30,994 nucleotides of DNA from assembly GCA_036260375.1 (NCBI GenBank), contig DASZZZ010000036.1, positions 1 through 30,994 of the forward strand, read 5' to 3'. This DNA is from DASZZZ01 sp036260375 (GTDB lineage: Bacteria; Actinomycetota; CADDZG01; WHSQ01). The notes under the pieces were generated by a model. That model made no database searches. It was given only the letters and a program-made list of their open reading frames with translations, and was not told the origin of the DNA. This document shows, one piece after another, positions 7,049-16,173 of this stretch. The translations under genes and the position numbers were made by a program. Numbering within the stretch: the stretch's first letter is position 1; each line of letters begins with the position of its first letter.

Positions 7049-7339
7049 GTGTTCGAGCCGAACAGCCGTTACTACGGCGTCGAGACGGCGACGGTCACGG
7101 CGCCCGACGGACGCCTGCTCACCTACGTGCGCCGGCGCCGCCCGCCGGCGTCGGGCGAGCTGCGCGTGCTCACCGAGATCTCCGTCGCCCAGGGCGACCG
7201 GCTCGACCTCGTGACCGCGCGCACGCTCGGAGACCCGGAGCAGTTCTGGCGCGTGTGCGACGCGAACGACGCGCTCGATCCCGCCGAGCTCACCGCCGAG
7301 GTGGGACGCGTCGTACTGATCCCCCTGCCCGAGGCGTGA
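7049..7339 (+). CDS. LysM-like small baseplate protein
   Basis: A strong ribosome-binding site (gggaggagg, about 7031-7039) precedes GTG 7049, giving 96 aa. Residues about 1-35 are a beta hairpin segment (SRYYGVETATVTAPDGR, then TYVRRR). Residues 42-94 resemble a LysM fold: a QGDRLDLVTARTLGDPEQFW stretch, then VCDANDALDPAEL and VGRVVLIPLPE. Such proteins lie between the tip and gp25 genes in this branch of eCIS and probably bridge hub and wedge. The LysM here may replace the one missing from the tube-type protein at 4396. Confidence 0.8.
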   Translation: MFEPNSRYYGVETATVTAPDGRLLTYVRRRRPPASGELRVLTEISVAQGDRLDLVTARTLGDPEQFWRVCDANDALDPAELTAEVGRVVLIPLPEA

Positions 7340-7370
7340 GCGACGTGGACGACCGGCGCGAGGGCACGCG

Positions 7371-7730
7371 ATGAACGTCGACTGGCCGTTTCACGTCGAC
7401 GGCAGCGGGCGCGCCGCGACGACGAGCGACGCCGACCACGTTCGCGACCTCGTCGAGCAGGTCCTGTTCACCGCGCCGGGGGAGCGCGTCAACCGTCCCG
7501 CGTTCGGCACCGGCCTCCCGCAGCTCGTGTTCGCGCCGAACAGCCCCGAGCTCGCGACCACGACGCAGTTCCTCGTCCAAGGGGCGCTGCAGCAGTGGCT
7601 CGGCGACGTCGTCGTCGTGGAGGCCGTCGACGTCGTCGCCGACGACGCGCTTCTGGAGGTCACCGTGCAGTACAGCGTGCGACGGACGCAGGAGCGGCGC
7701 AGCGAGCGCTTCGAACGGACGCTGACGTGA
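7371..7730 (+). CDS. Baseplate wedge protein GPW/gp25 family (Afp9-like)
   Basis: ATG 7371 gives a 119-aa protein of normal length for gp25-like wedge subunits. It has the family's typical order: WPFHVDGSGRAATT at the N-terminus, HVRDLVEQVLFTAPGERVNR, then the highly conserved PAFGTGLPQLVFAPNS loop (residues about 43-58), and a helix plus strands ending VTVQYSVRRTQERR. gp25 forms the core wedge bundle that nucleates the sheath. Its stop overlaps the next gene's GTG as GTGA, so it should be made together with the first J-like protein, its expected partner in the wedge. Confidence 0.9.
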   Translation: MNVDWPFHVDGSGRAATTSDADHVRDLVEQVLFTAPGERVNRPAFGTGLPQLVFAPNSPELATTTQFLVQGALQQWLGDVVVVEAVDVVADDALLEVTVQYSVRRTQERRSERFERTLT

Positions 7731-10264
7731 ACAACCAGCTCTACTGCCCCGACGAGGCGCGCAAGACCGCCGTGCGCGCGGAGGGCCTCGTCAACGGCAT
7801 CGACTACCTCGAGGTCCTCGACGACGACGCCCCCGAGGGCAGCCCGCGGCAGCGCACGCTGCTCGTGCACTGCTTCCTCCCCGTCACCGACACCGGTCTC
7901 GGGCTTCAGCACGTGCGCATCGAGGGCGGCGTGCGCGTGCGCTCCGTGGGCGTCGAGTGGGCCTACCCGGCGGCCGCGTTCCCGCCGGCCGGCGACGACG
8001 ACGACCCGCTGTCGCCCGCCGAGCGGGCCTACGTCGACGCGCTCGACGACCGCGCCGAGACCTTCGTCGTGCGCACGAACACGTCGGGCGACCTGTCGAC
8101 GTACACGCTTCGCCTCGTCGCGTCGGCGACCGAGACCGACGCCCCGCCGCCCGACTTCGACGTCATCTTGTCGAGCGTCCAGTTCTCGTTCAAGGTCGAC
8201 TGCCCGAGCGAGTTCGACTGCAAGCCCGACGACTCGTGCCCCCCCGAGGCGCGCACCGAGCCGCACGTCGACTACCTCGCCAAGGACTACGCGAGCTTCC
8301 GGCGCGTGATGCTCGACCGGCTCGCGGTCGTGATGCCGGGATGGACCGAGCGCAACCCGGCCGACGTCGGCATGACGCTCGTGGAGCTGCTCGCGTACGC
8401 CGGCGACCATCTCAGCTACCACCAGGACGCCGTCGCCGCCGAGGCGTACCTCGGCACCGCGCGCCGGCGCGTGTCGGTGCGGCGGCACGCGCGCCTCGTC
8501 GACTACTTCGTCCACGACGGGATGAACGCGCGCGCGTGGATCGTCGTCGAGGCCGCGCCGGATGGCGGCGCCGACGGCGGTCTGCTGAAACAGGGGGCAC
8601 AGCTGCTCGGACGCAAGCCGGGCGCGCCGGGGTTCTCGCCCGCGCTCGAGCCCGACGAGCGCTCGGGCATCGTGTTCGAGACGCTGCATCCGCTCCAGCT
8701 CGCCAGCGCGCGCAACGAGATGTGCGTCTACACGTGGCGCGACCCGCGCTGCTGTCTTCCGAGGGGCGCTACGAGCGCTGCGCTCGAGGGCTCGGCGGCG
8801 CAGCTCGGGCTGCGGCGCGGCGACGCGTTGCTGTTCGAGGAGGTGCGCGGCGCGAACGGACGGCCCGAGGACGCGGACCCGTCGCATCGCCACGTCGTCC
8901 GGCTGTCGGCGGAGCCGCGGGAGGTCGTCGACACGTCGGACGGCACCGTCGTCGTGGAGATCGCGTGGCACGCGGAGGACGCTCTGCCGTTCGCGCTCGA
9001 CGTCAGGGACGTCGACGACGACGACGGCGTGACGCGGCCCGCGAGCGTCGTGCGCGGCAACGTCGTCCTCGCGGACCACGGAATGACCGTCGGGGAGCGC
9101 GTCGCCGGACCGTCGGACGACGAGCCACGCTACCGTCCGACGCTGTCGCGCGCGCGGATGACGCACGAGACGCCCTACGACGACGACACCGCCCGGTCCG
9201 AGCCCGCGACGCGCGCCACGACGCGCGACGTGCGCGCGGCGCGTCCGGCGATCTGGCTGCTCGACGACGACGGGCTCACGTGGCGTCCACAGCGCGACCT
9301 GCTCGGGAGCGGACGCTTCGCGACGGAGTTCGTGGTCGAGACCGAGGACGACGGGCGCGCGCACCTGCGCTTCGGCGACGGCGAGCTCGGCCGCGCCCCG
9401 GCGACGGGGGTCGGCTTCGACGCGACCTACCGCGTCGGGAGCGGCGCGGCGGGCAACGTCGGCGCCGACGCCCTGACGCGCGTCGTCACCGATCTGACCG
9501 AGCTCAGCGTCCGCAACCCGCTGCCGGCGACCGGGGGCGCAGACCCGGAGTCGCTCGAGGAGGTCCGGCAGTACGCGCCGCAGGCGTTTCGCACGCAGGA
9601 GCGCGCCGTGACCGAGGACGACTACGCCCGCGTCGCGGAGCGTCACCCGGAGGTCCAGCGCGCCGCGGCGACGCGGCGCTGGACCGGGAGCTGGTACACG
9701 ATGTTCGTCACCGTCGACCGCCTCGGAGGCCGGGCGGTCGACGCCGACTTCGAGGCGCGCATGCGCGCGTGGCTCGAGCGCTTCCGCATGGCGGGCTACG
9801 ACCTCGAGGTCGACGCCCCGCGCTTCGTGCCGCTCGACGTCGTCCTGACCGTGTGCGTCGCGTCGGGCTACCTCCGCGCCAACGTCGAGGAGGCGCTGCT
9901 CGAGACGTTCTCGAACCGCGACCTCCCCGACGGCCGGCGCGGCTTCTTCCACCCCGACAACCTCACGTTCGGTCAGACCGTGTACCTCAGCCGCGTCATC
10001 GCGGCGGCGATGGTGGTGCCGGGCGTCGAGTGGATCGACACGAGCGACGTCGCGCCGGCGCGCGCGCCGGCCCGCCGGGCGGGCGCGGCCCCCGCCGAGA
10101 TGCCGCCCTCGCCGAACCGCTTCCGCCGGTGGGGCGAGGAGTCGCACGACGAGCTCGCCGCAGGCCGCATCGAGCTCGGCCGGCTCGAGGTCGCGCGCCT
10201 CGACAACGACCCCAACGCGCCCGAGAACGGGCGCATCGAGTTCGTGATGAAGGGCGGGCTGTGA
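7727..10264 (+). CDS. Putative baseplate assembly protein, J-like (Afp11-type), copy 1
   Basis: The gene starts at GTG 7727 (GTGA overlap with gp25) and gives 845 aa. The N-terminal ~175 residues are a beta-domain ending in a Cys cluster (VDCPSEFDCKPDDSCPPEAR). The baseplate-J region begins at HVDYLAKDYASFRRVMLDRL and continues through GMTLVELLAYAGDHLSYHQD and AEAYLGTARRRVSVRRHARL (residues about 180-260), the signature of these eCIS wedge proteins. Later come LRFGDGELGRAPATG, VGSGAAGNVGADALT and TEDDYARVAERHPEVQRAAA, the usual C-terminal wedge core. With gp25 and tail protein I it should build the iris-like baseplate ring. No truncation is seen. Confidence 0.9.
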   Translation: MNNQLYCPDEARKTAVRAEGLVNGIDYLEVLDDDAPEGSPRQRTLLVHCFLPVTDTGLGLQHVRIEGGVRVRSVGVEWAYPAAAFPPAGDDDDPLSPAERAYVDALDDRAETFVVRTNTSGDLSTYTLRLVASATETDAPPPDFDVILSSVQFSFKVDCPSEFDCKPDDSCPPEARTEPHVDYLAKDYASFRRVMLDRLAVVMPGWTERNPADVGMTLVELLAYAGDHLSYHQDAVAAEAYLGTARRRVSVRRHARLVDYFVHDGMNARAWIVVEAAPDGGADGGLLKQGAQLLGRKPGAPGFSPALEPDERSGIVFETLHPLQLASARNEMCVYTWRDPRCCLPRGATSAALEGSAAQLGLRRGDALLFEEVRGANGRPEDADPSHRHVVRLSAEPREVVDTSDGTVVVEIAWHAEDALPFALDVRDVDDDDGVTRPASVVRGNVVLADHGMTVGERVAGPSDDEPRYRPTLSRARMTHETPYDDDTARSEPATRATTRDVRAARPAIWLLDDDGLTWRPQRDLLGSGRFATEFVVETEDDGRAHLRFGDGELGRAPATGVGFDATYRVGSGAAGNVGADALTRVVTDLTELSVRNPLPATGGADPESLEEVRQYAPQAFRTQERAVTEDDYARVAERHPEVQRAAATRRWTGSWYTMFVTVDRLGGRAVDADFEARMRAWLERFRMAGYDLEVDAPRFVPLDVVLTVCVASGYLRANVEEALLETFSNRDLPDGRRGFFHPDNLTFGQTVYLSRVIAAAMVVPGVEWIDTSDVAPARAPARRAGAAPAEMPPSPNRFRRWGEESHDELAAGRIELGRLEVARLDNDPNAPENGRIEFVMKGGL

Positions 10265-12795
10265 GCGCCGCGGAGCTCGACCGCTGCGGCTGCTTCGAGC
10301 CGTTCGAGCGCGTCGAGCGCGCGCTGTTCAACCGGCCCGGCCTGCCGTCGCTCGCGTACCGTCTCGCGACGCACTCCGAGTTCCTCCGCAGCATGGTCGC
10401 CGCGTTGCCGTCCCACGAGGTCGTGCTCGACGACGGCGTCGTGCGCCCGCTGGAGAGGCTCGGAGCGCGCGCGTCCGACGACGCCGCGATCGCGCTCCTC
10501 GACGCGTGGGCCCTCGTCGCCGACGTCCTGACCTTCTACCAGGAGCGCATCGCCAACGAGGGTTACCTGCGCACCGCGACCGAGCGCGCATCCGTTCTCG
10601 AGCTCGCGCGTGCGATCGGCTACGAGCTCGACCCAGGCGTCGCGGCCGCGACGTACCTCGCATTCACGATCGAGGACGCGCCCGGCGCCCCCGATGCGGC
10701 CGACGTGCCGGCGGGCGTCAAGGTGCAGAGCATCCCAGGCCAGGGGCAGCGCCCGCAGACGTTCGAGACGACCGAGGGCATCGACGCGCGCGCCGAGTGG
10801 AACGTGCTGCTGCCGCGGCCGACGGAGCCGCAGCGCATCGCGCGCGGCGTGACCGAGTTGCATCTCGACGGCGTCGACACGCAGCTGTCGAAGGGCGACG
10901 CGCTGCTGCTCGTCGGCGACCATCGCGACGCGAGCCCCGGCAGCGAGAGATGGGACGTGCGCATCCTGAGCGACGTCGACGTCGATCGCGACGCAGGACG
11001 GACGGTCGTGCGCTGGGACACGCCGCTGGGCCACGAGGCGCCGACGATCGACCCGGCCGACAATCCGCGCGCGTACGCGTTCCGCGTGCGCGCGTCGCTG
11101 TTCGGGCACAACGCACCCGACTTCCTCGCGATGCCCGACAGCGTCAAGTACGCGTACGCGCCCGAGGCGTTCACCGGCGACCCGCCCACCTTCGACCGGC
11201 GCTTCAGACAGTGGCCCGGATTCGAGCTCACGAGCGGCGACGATCCCGAGATCGACCTCGACGCGGTCTATCCGAAGGTCCTGCCGGGGACGTGGATCGC
11301 GTTGACGAAGCCCGGCTACACGGAGCTCTACAAGGTCGTGAGGGCGTCGCCGTCGTCGCGCACCGACTTCACGATCACGTCCAAGACGACGAAGCTGCGG
11401 CTCGACGCGCGCGAGCACCTCAGCTGGTTCTCGCTGCGCCAGACGCTCGTGTACGCGCAGAGCGAAAAGCTCACGATCGCCGAGACGCCTATCCCCGCCG
11501 CGGTCGGGGGCGACCGCATCGAGCTCGACCGCACCGTGAGCGGGTTGCGCCGCGACCACGCGATCGTCGTCGAGGGCCGCGCGCAGGGAGCGGCCCCGGA
11601 CGACGACGCGATCGCCGAGGCGGCGGTCGTCGCGCGCACGGAGGAGTCGGACGGACGCACGACGCTCGTGCTGGCGCGTCCGCTGACCGCGTCGTTCGAG
11701 CGCGCGTCGGTGCGCATCTACGCCAACGTCGCCCCGGCGACGCACGGCGAGACGGTGCACGAGGTCCTCGGGAGCGGCGACGGCGCGCGCCCGCACCAGC
11801 GCTTCACGCTGCGCAAGCCCCCGCTCACGCACGTCGCCGCGCCGACCGCCACGGGGTCTCGCAGCGAGCTCGTCGTGCGCGTCGACGGGGTCGAGTGGGA
11901 GCAGGTGCCGTCGCTGTTCGGGCTCGCTCCCGACGCTCGCGCCTACACCGTGCGCGTCGGCGACGACGCCGCCGCGACGGTGCTGTTCGGCGACGGGGGC
12001 TCGGGCGCGCGGCTCCCGACCGGCAGCGAGAACGTGACCGCGACGTACCGCAGCGGCCTCGGTCCCGAGGGCGCCGTGGACGCGGGCAGCGTGTCGCTGC
12101 TGCAGACCCGGCCGCTCGGCGTGCGCAGCGTGACCAATCCCGTGCGCGCGAGCGGCGCCGCGGCCCCCGAGGCGCTCGAGGACGCGCGCGCGAACGCGCC
12201 CCTGACCGTACTGACGCTCGACAGGATCGTGTCGCTGCGCGACTACGAGGACTACGCGCGCGCGTTCGCCGGGATCGGCAAGGCACAGGCCGTCGAGCTG
12301 TGGGACGGCGAGAAGCGCTTCGTGCACATCACCGTCGCGGCGTCGGACGGCACCGCGGTCGACGCGGGCGGCGCGCTCCACGTCAACCTCCTCGCGGGTG
12401 TCGACGCGGCGCGCGACGCGGTCCACCCGGTGCAGGTCGAGTCGTTCCGCCCGCTGTCGTTCGCGCTGCGCGCGCGCGTCCTCGTCGACTCCGCGTACGA
12501 GTTCGAGTCCGTGCTCGAGTCGGTGCGCACGCGCGTCGCCGACACGTTCTCCTTCGCCCGCCGCCAGTTCGGACAGCCGGTGACTCGCGCCGAGGTCACG
12601 ACGTGCGTGCAGGCGACCGAGGGCGTCGTCGCGACGACCGTCGACGAGCTCTACGTCGTGGGGGCGGGGGGGCCGGTGCTGAGCGAGAGGCTCCCGGCGG
12701 CGCGCGCCGGGCGGGGCGACGACGGCGTCGTGCGCGCCGCGCAACTCCTGCTCGTCGACACCGCCGGCATCGTGCTCGAGCGGATGCCCCAGTGA
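10261..12795 (+). CDS. Putative baseplate assembly protein, J-like, copy 2
   Basis: GTG 10261 overlaps the previous stop as GTGA. The 844-aa product opens with CGCFEPFERVERALFNRPGL and goes straight into the wedge region (SDDAAIALLDAWALVADVL, TFYQERIANEGYLRTATERA, ELARAIGYELDPGVAAATYL). The middle is a long beta-rich part (residues about 150-560). The C-terminal core repeats the pattern of copy 1: LFGDGGSGARLPTGSENVTA, TYRSGLGPEGAVDAG, and SLRDYEDYARAFAGIGKAQA. Copies 1 and 2 are nearly equal in length but differ at the N-terminus, so they look like an old duplication giving two wedge subunits. Copy 2 lacks the Cys-rich N-terminal domain of copy 1. Confidence 0.88.
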   Translation: MSAAELDRCGCFEPFERVERALFNRPGLPSLAYRLATHSEFLRSMVAALPSHEVVLDDGVVRPLERLGARASDDAAIALLDAWALVADVLTFYQERIANEGYLRTATERASVLELARAIGYELDPGVAAATYLAFTIEDAPGAPDAADVPAGVKVQSIPGQGQRPQTFETTEGIDARAEWNVLLPRPTEPQRIARGVTELHLDGVDTQLSKGDALLLVGDHRDASPGSERWDVRILSDVDVDRDAGRTVVRWDTPLGHEAPTIDPADNPRAYAFRVRASLFGHNAPDFLAMPDSVKYAYAPEAFTGDPPTFDRRFRQWPGFELTSGDDPEIDLDAVYPKVLPGTWIALTKPGYTELYKVVRASPSSRTDFTITSKTTKLRLDAREHLSWFSLRQTLVYAQSEKLTIAETPIPAAVGGDRIELDRTVSGLRRDHAIVVEGRAQGAAPDDDAIAEAAVVARTEESDGRTTLVLARPLTASFERASVRIYANVAPATHGETVHEVLGSGDGARPHQRFTLRKPPLTHVAAPTATGSRSELVVRVDGVEWEQVPSLFGLAPDARAYTVRVGDDAAATVLFGDGGSGARLPTGSENVTATYRSGLGPEGAVDAGSVSLLQTRPLGVRSVTNPVRASGAAAPEALEDARANAPLTVLTLDRIVSLRDYEDYARAFAGIGKAQAVELWDGEKRFVHITVAASDGTAVDAGGALHVNLLAGVDAARDAVHPVQVESFRPLSFALRARVLVDSAYEFESVLESVRTRVADTFSFARRQFGQPVTRAEVTTCVQATEGVVATTVDELYVVGAGGPVLSERLPAARAGRGDDGVVRAAQLLLVDTAGIVLERMPQ

Positions 12796-15700
12796 GCGCG
12801 CACGAGCCGCTGTTCGAGCTCCTCCCGGCGGTCTATCGCGTGCGCGACGCGGCGCACGACCACGTCCTGCGCGCGTTGCTCGAGATCGTCGACGCGGAGC
12901 GCGACCGGGTGCGCGACGACATCGAGCGCCTCTACGACAACTGGTTCATCGAGACGTGCGACGACTGGGTCGTCCCGTACGTCGGCGACCTCCTCGGCGT
13001 GCGCGGTCTCGCCCCCGTCGCCGGCAGCGGGATCACGCGGCGCGCGATGGTCGCCAACACGCTCGCGTACCGGCGCGGCAAGGGCACGGCCGCGATGCTC
13101 GAGCAGCTGGCGCGCGACGTCACCGGGTGGCCGGCGCGCGCGGTCGAGGCGTTCGAGCTCCTCGCGACGACGCAGTACGTCAATCACGTCCGCGCGCACG
13201 CGACGCTCCCGGACCTGCGCGACTGGAACCGCATGCAGCTGGTCGACTCGCCGTTCGACCGCACCGGCCACACCGCCGACGTCCGTCACGTCGACGTCGG
13301 ACGCGGCTTGCACAACGTCCCGAACGTCGCGCTGTTCCTGTGGCGCCTCGGCGCGTACCCGCTCGCCGGCGTACGCGCGACCCCCGCGGGCGAGGGACTG
13401 TTCCGCTTCGACCCGCGCGGCGTCGACGCGCCGCTGTTCGTCGACCCCGCGACCGAGGCGGCGCTCGCGCAGCTCGCCGGCGAGCACAACGTCCCCGGCC
13501 CCCTGCGCCGCGGCGCGCTCCACGTCGACCTCCAGGACTACGCGCGCGCCCACGGGGGCCGGGCGCCCGAGGACCGCCCCGCCAACTCGCTCCTGTACGG
13601 CCCCGACCGCAGCGTGTCCGTCTCCGAGGGGACGGCCGCGGTGCCGCCGTCCGCCGTCGTCGCGGCCGACCTCTCCGCGTGGACGCGTCCGCCCGCCGGG
13701 GTCGCGGGCGTCGCGTCGGCGTCGCTGGCGCCGTTCCCGGCGCTGACGTCGGCCTCGCCCTCGCTCGACGTTCAGATGAGCGCGTCGGGGCCGCACGCCG
13801 TCGCGCTCGCGGCGGTGCCGGGCGACCTCGACGACGCGCGCGCGCTGCTGGAGGATGCGCTGCGCGCGGCCGCGCCGGAGCAGGCGTTCGCCGGCGCGCG
13901 CGTCGCGGTCGCCGGCGACCGTCTCGTGATCCTCCCCGGCGTGCCCGGAGCGCCGATCTCCGTCGCGCCGTCCGCAGCCGACGCGACGACCGCGTCGGAG
14001 CTCGGGCTCGACGCGGGCACCGAAGTCTTCGGGGTGCTGTCGCGCGCGCTGACCGAGCCGCGTCCGGCCGACGCGACCGAGCGAGAGATCGCCGTCACGA
14101 TCGACGGCGACGGGCCGCGCGTCGCGGTGATCGGCGCGCTGCCGGCCGCGCTCGAAGACGTGCGCGCCGCGCTCGAGGACGCGCTCCGAGGCGCGGGCTC
14201 GACGCCGGCGTTCCAGGACGCGGTCGTGACCGTCGTCGACGACCGCGTCCTCGTCCTTCCGGGTGTGCTCGGCGCGCGCGTCTCGCTCGCGCCGACCGCC
14301 GACGACCCGCGCACGGCCGCCGAGCTCGGGCTCGTCCATCTCGTCGCGATCGACCCCGTCCTCGGGCGGCTCGCGTTCTCGCCGGGCGGAGAGCCGGCCG
14401 CCGACGTGCGCGTGCGCTTCGCCTACGCGTTCGGGGCCGACATCGGGGGCGGGTCGTACGAGCGCCGCGACACGCTCGCGCGCGACGCCGACGTCGAGTG
14501 GCGCGCGACGGTGTCGCAGAGCGACCCCGGCGCCGGCTTCGCCACCATCGGCGACGCGCTCGCGGCGTGGGCCGACCCAACCGACGGCGCCGGCGCGCCG
14601 GCCGCGATCACGATCGCCGACGACGCGACCTACGCGGAGGAGGTCGTCGTCGATTTGCCGCCCGGCGGTGCGCTCACGCTGCAGGCGGCCTCGGGGCGGC
14701 GGCCGCTCGTGGCGCCCGCGGGAGCCGGCGCGTCCGCCGCCGTCCGCGTCGTCGGGGGCACGGGCGGCGACGCGTCGCTCACGCTCGACGGCGTGGTCGT
14801 CGCCGGCGGGATCGCCGTGGAGGCGGACAGCGTGGGGCGCCTGCGGATCTCACACTGCACGCTCGTGCCCGGGCACCGTCTCGCGCCCGGCGGAGCGTCC
14901 CTGGCGCCGCACGCGGCGAGCATCGGCGCGGGTCCGGGCAACGAGCAGCTGTCGGTCGTGATCGAGCGCAGCATCACCGGCCCCCTGGCCCTCCACGAGG
15001 ACGTCGCGTCGCTGACCGTGCGCGACTCGATCGTCGACGCGCCCGCGCTCGCGCTCGCGTGGGTCACGCTCAGCGGCAACCTGTCGCCGTTCCCGGCCCT
15101 GTCGTCGCCGACCCCGGCGATCGCCGTGACGATCGGGGACGAGGGGCCCCATACGGTCGCGCTCGACGGCGCGCCGGCGTCGCTCGCGCAGGCGCGCGAC
15201 GTCCTGCAGACGGCGCTGCGCACGGCGCACCCGAGCGACGCGTTCACGGGCGCGTCGGTCGCGGTGGCGGCCAACCGTCTCGTCGTCGTCGGCGGCGACG
15301 GCGCGCCGGTCGAGGTCGGCCCCGCGCCGGACGACGCGACGACGGCCGCGGAGCTGCGCTTCGACGATCCCGCGGCGCGCCGCGCGCGCGGGCTGCTGGG
15401 CGCGCCGCTCGAGCCGTTCACCGCGCCGTCGTCGGCGACGCCCGCGCTCGAGATCGCCGTCGGCGCGGGGCCGCGGCGCGTCGTGGAGCTCGATCCCGCG
15501 CCGACGACGCTCGCGCAGGCGCGCGCCCGACTGCAGGCCGCCGTCCGCGCCGCCGGGACCGAGCCCGAGTACGCCGACGCGCTCGTTGCCGCGGTCGCCG
15601 GGCGCCTGCTCGTCGTGCCCGGCACCGACGACGCCGACGTCGACGTCCGCTCGACGCGCGCCGACCGCTCGTCGGCGACGGAGCTGGGGCTGTTGCGGAC

Positions 15701-16160
15701 GCGGCCCGCGCTGTCGTGGTCCGACGACGGGACGGAGGCCGGCCCCCGCAGCACGTTCGAGCGCGCGACCGTCCTCGGAGAGGTGTTCGTGCGCGAGCTC
15801 GCGCTCGCGTCGGAGGTCGTGTTCGCACGCGCCGTGTACGCGTCGCGCCGCCAGCTCGGCTGCGTGCGGTTCAGCTACGTGCCGCCCGGATCGCGTGCGC
15901 CGCGTCGCTACCGGTGCCAGCCGTCGGACGCGACCGACGCGCGCGTGCGGCCGCTGTTCGAGTCGATGTCGTACGGCGAGCCGGGCTACGCGCGCCTGTC
16001 GCGCGCGTGCGCGCCCGAGATCGCCGCGGGGGCCTCCGGCGACGGCGAGATGGGCGCGTACAACCTCGTGCAACAGAACCAGAGGATCGGGAACCTGAAG
16101 GCAAGCCTGGACGAGTACCTGCGCCTGGGCCTCGAGGCCGGCGTCTTCCTGGCGACGTGA
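12792..16160 (+). CDS. Giant tail protein I (Afp12-like) with beta-helix and four repeated modules
   Basis: The gene starts at GTG 12792 (GTGA overlap) and gives 1,122 aa, several times the length of a plain phage tail protein I. Residues about 1-180 are the tail protein I domain: FELLPAVYRVRDAAHDHVLR, VVPYVGDLLGVRGLAP, and NTLAYRRGKGTAAMLEQLAR. Two ~84-residue modules follow (about 325-407 and 432-515). Next is a region like a right-handed parallel beta-helix (about 570-770, short strands such as TLQAASGRRPLVAPAG and SLTLDGVVVAGGI). Two more modules come at about 776-859 and 885-969. The C-terminus returns to helix-like coils and ends in a strongly patterned segment (GAYNLVQQNQRIGNLKASL, then DEYLRLGLEAGVFLAT). 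The extra domains would project from the baseplate and could contact a target surface, which is inference. Confidence 0.85.
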   Translation: MSAHEPLFELLPAVYRVRDAAHDHVLRALLEIVDAERDRVRDDIERLYDNWFIETCDDWVVPYVGDLLGVRGLAPVAGSGITRRAMVANTLAYRRGKGTAAMLEQLARDVTGWPARAVEAFELLATTQYVNHVRAHATLPDLRDWNRMQLVDSPFDRTGHTADVRHVDVGRGLHNVPNVALFLWRLGAYPLAGVRATPAGEGLFRFDPRGVDAPLFVDPATEAALAQLAGEHNVPGPLRRGALHVDLQDYARAHGGRAPEDRPANSLLYGPDRSVSVSEGTAAVPPSAVVAADLSAWTRPPAGVAGVASASLAPFPALTSASPSLDVQMSASGPHAVALAAVPGDLDDARALLEDALRAAAPEQAFAGARVAVAGDRLVILPGVPGAPISVAPSAADATTASELGLDAGTEVFGVLSRALTEPRPADATEREIAVTIDGDGPRVAVIGALPAALEDVRAALEDALRGAGSTPAFQDAVVTVVDDRVLVLPGVLGARVSLAPTADDPRTAAELGLVHLVAIDPVLGRLAFSPGGEPAADVRVRFAYAFGADIGGGSYERRDTLARDADVEWRATVSQSDPGAGFATIGDALAAWADPTDGAGAPAAITIADDATYAEEVVVDLPPGGALTLQAASGRRPLVAPAGAGASAAVRVVGGTGGDASLTLDGVVVAGGIAVEADSVGRLRISHCTLVPGHRLAPGGASLAPHAASIGAGPGNEQLSVVIERSITGPLALHEDVASLTVRDSIVDAPALALAWVTLSGNLSPFPALSSPTPAIAVTIGDEGPHTVALDGAPASLAQARDVLQTALRTAHPSDAFTGASVAVAANRLVVVGGDGAPVEVGPAPDDATTAAELRFDDPAARRARGLLGAPLEPFTAPSSATPALEIAVGAGPRRVVELDPAPTTLAQARARLQAAVRAAGTEPEYADALVAAVAGRLLVVPGTDDADVDVRSTRADRSSATELGLLRTRPALSWSDDGTEAGPRSTFERATVLGEVFVRELALASEVVFARAVYASRRQLGCVRFSYVPPGSRAPRRYRCQPSDATDARVRPLFESMSYGEPGYARLSRACAPEIAAGASGDGEMGAYNLVQQNQRIGNLKASLDEYLRLGLEAGVFLAT
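13764..14012 (+). repeat. Protein-level repeat module 1 in tail protein I
   Basis: First of four ~84-codon modules with a beta-alpha-beta pattern: a strand, GPHAVAL, a helix DDARALLEDALRAA, then FAGARVAVAGDRLVILPG, and a closing DATTASELGL. A short linker rich in Pro/Ser (PFPALTSASPS) precedes it. Confidence 0.75.
14085..14336 (+). repeat. Protein-level repeat module 2 in tail protein I
   Basis: Second copy: EIAVTIDGDGPRVAVIG, helix LEDVRAALEDALRGAG, FQDAVVTVVDDRVLVLPG and closing PRTAAELGL. It directly precedes the beta-helix region. Confidence 0.75.
15117..15368 (+). repeat. Protein-level repeat module 3 in tail protein I
   Basis: Third copy: AIAVTIGDEGPHTVALDG, helix LAQARDVLQTALRTA, FTGASVAVAANRLVVVGG and closing DATTAAELRF. 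The linker SPFPALSSPTP before it resembles that of module 1, so the pair 1-2 and the pair 3-4 may share an origin. Confidence 0.75.
15444..15698 (+). repeat. Protein-level repeat module 4 in tail protein I
   Basis: Fourth copy and the most divergent: ALEIAVGAGPRRVVELD, helix LAQARARLQAAVRAAG, YADALVAAVAGRLLVVPG and closing RSSATELGL. After it the protein returns to beta-helix-like coils. Confidence 0.7.
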
Positions 16161-16173
16161 GGGGAGAGGTGCG

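Noticed and set aside
7391..12744. Very long minus-strand ORFs (918 and 923 codons) opposite the J-like genes
   Set aside because: Composition is Arg/Val/Asp repeats without any family motif, while the plus strand encodes clear baseplate proteins.
10506..12791. Upstream extension of the tail protein I frame to 10506
   Set aside because: The extra 762 codons overlap the second J-like gene entirely and are Arg-rich shadow; family sequence starts at GTG 12792.
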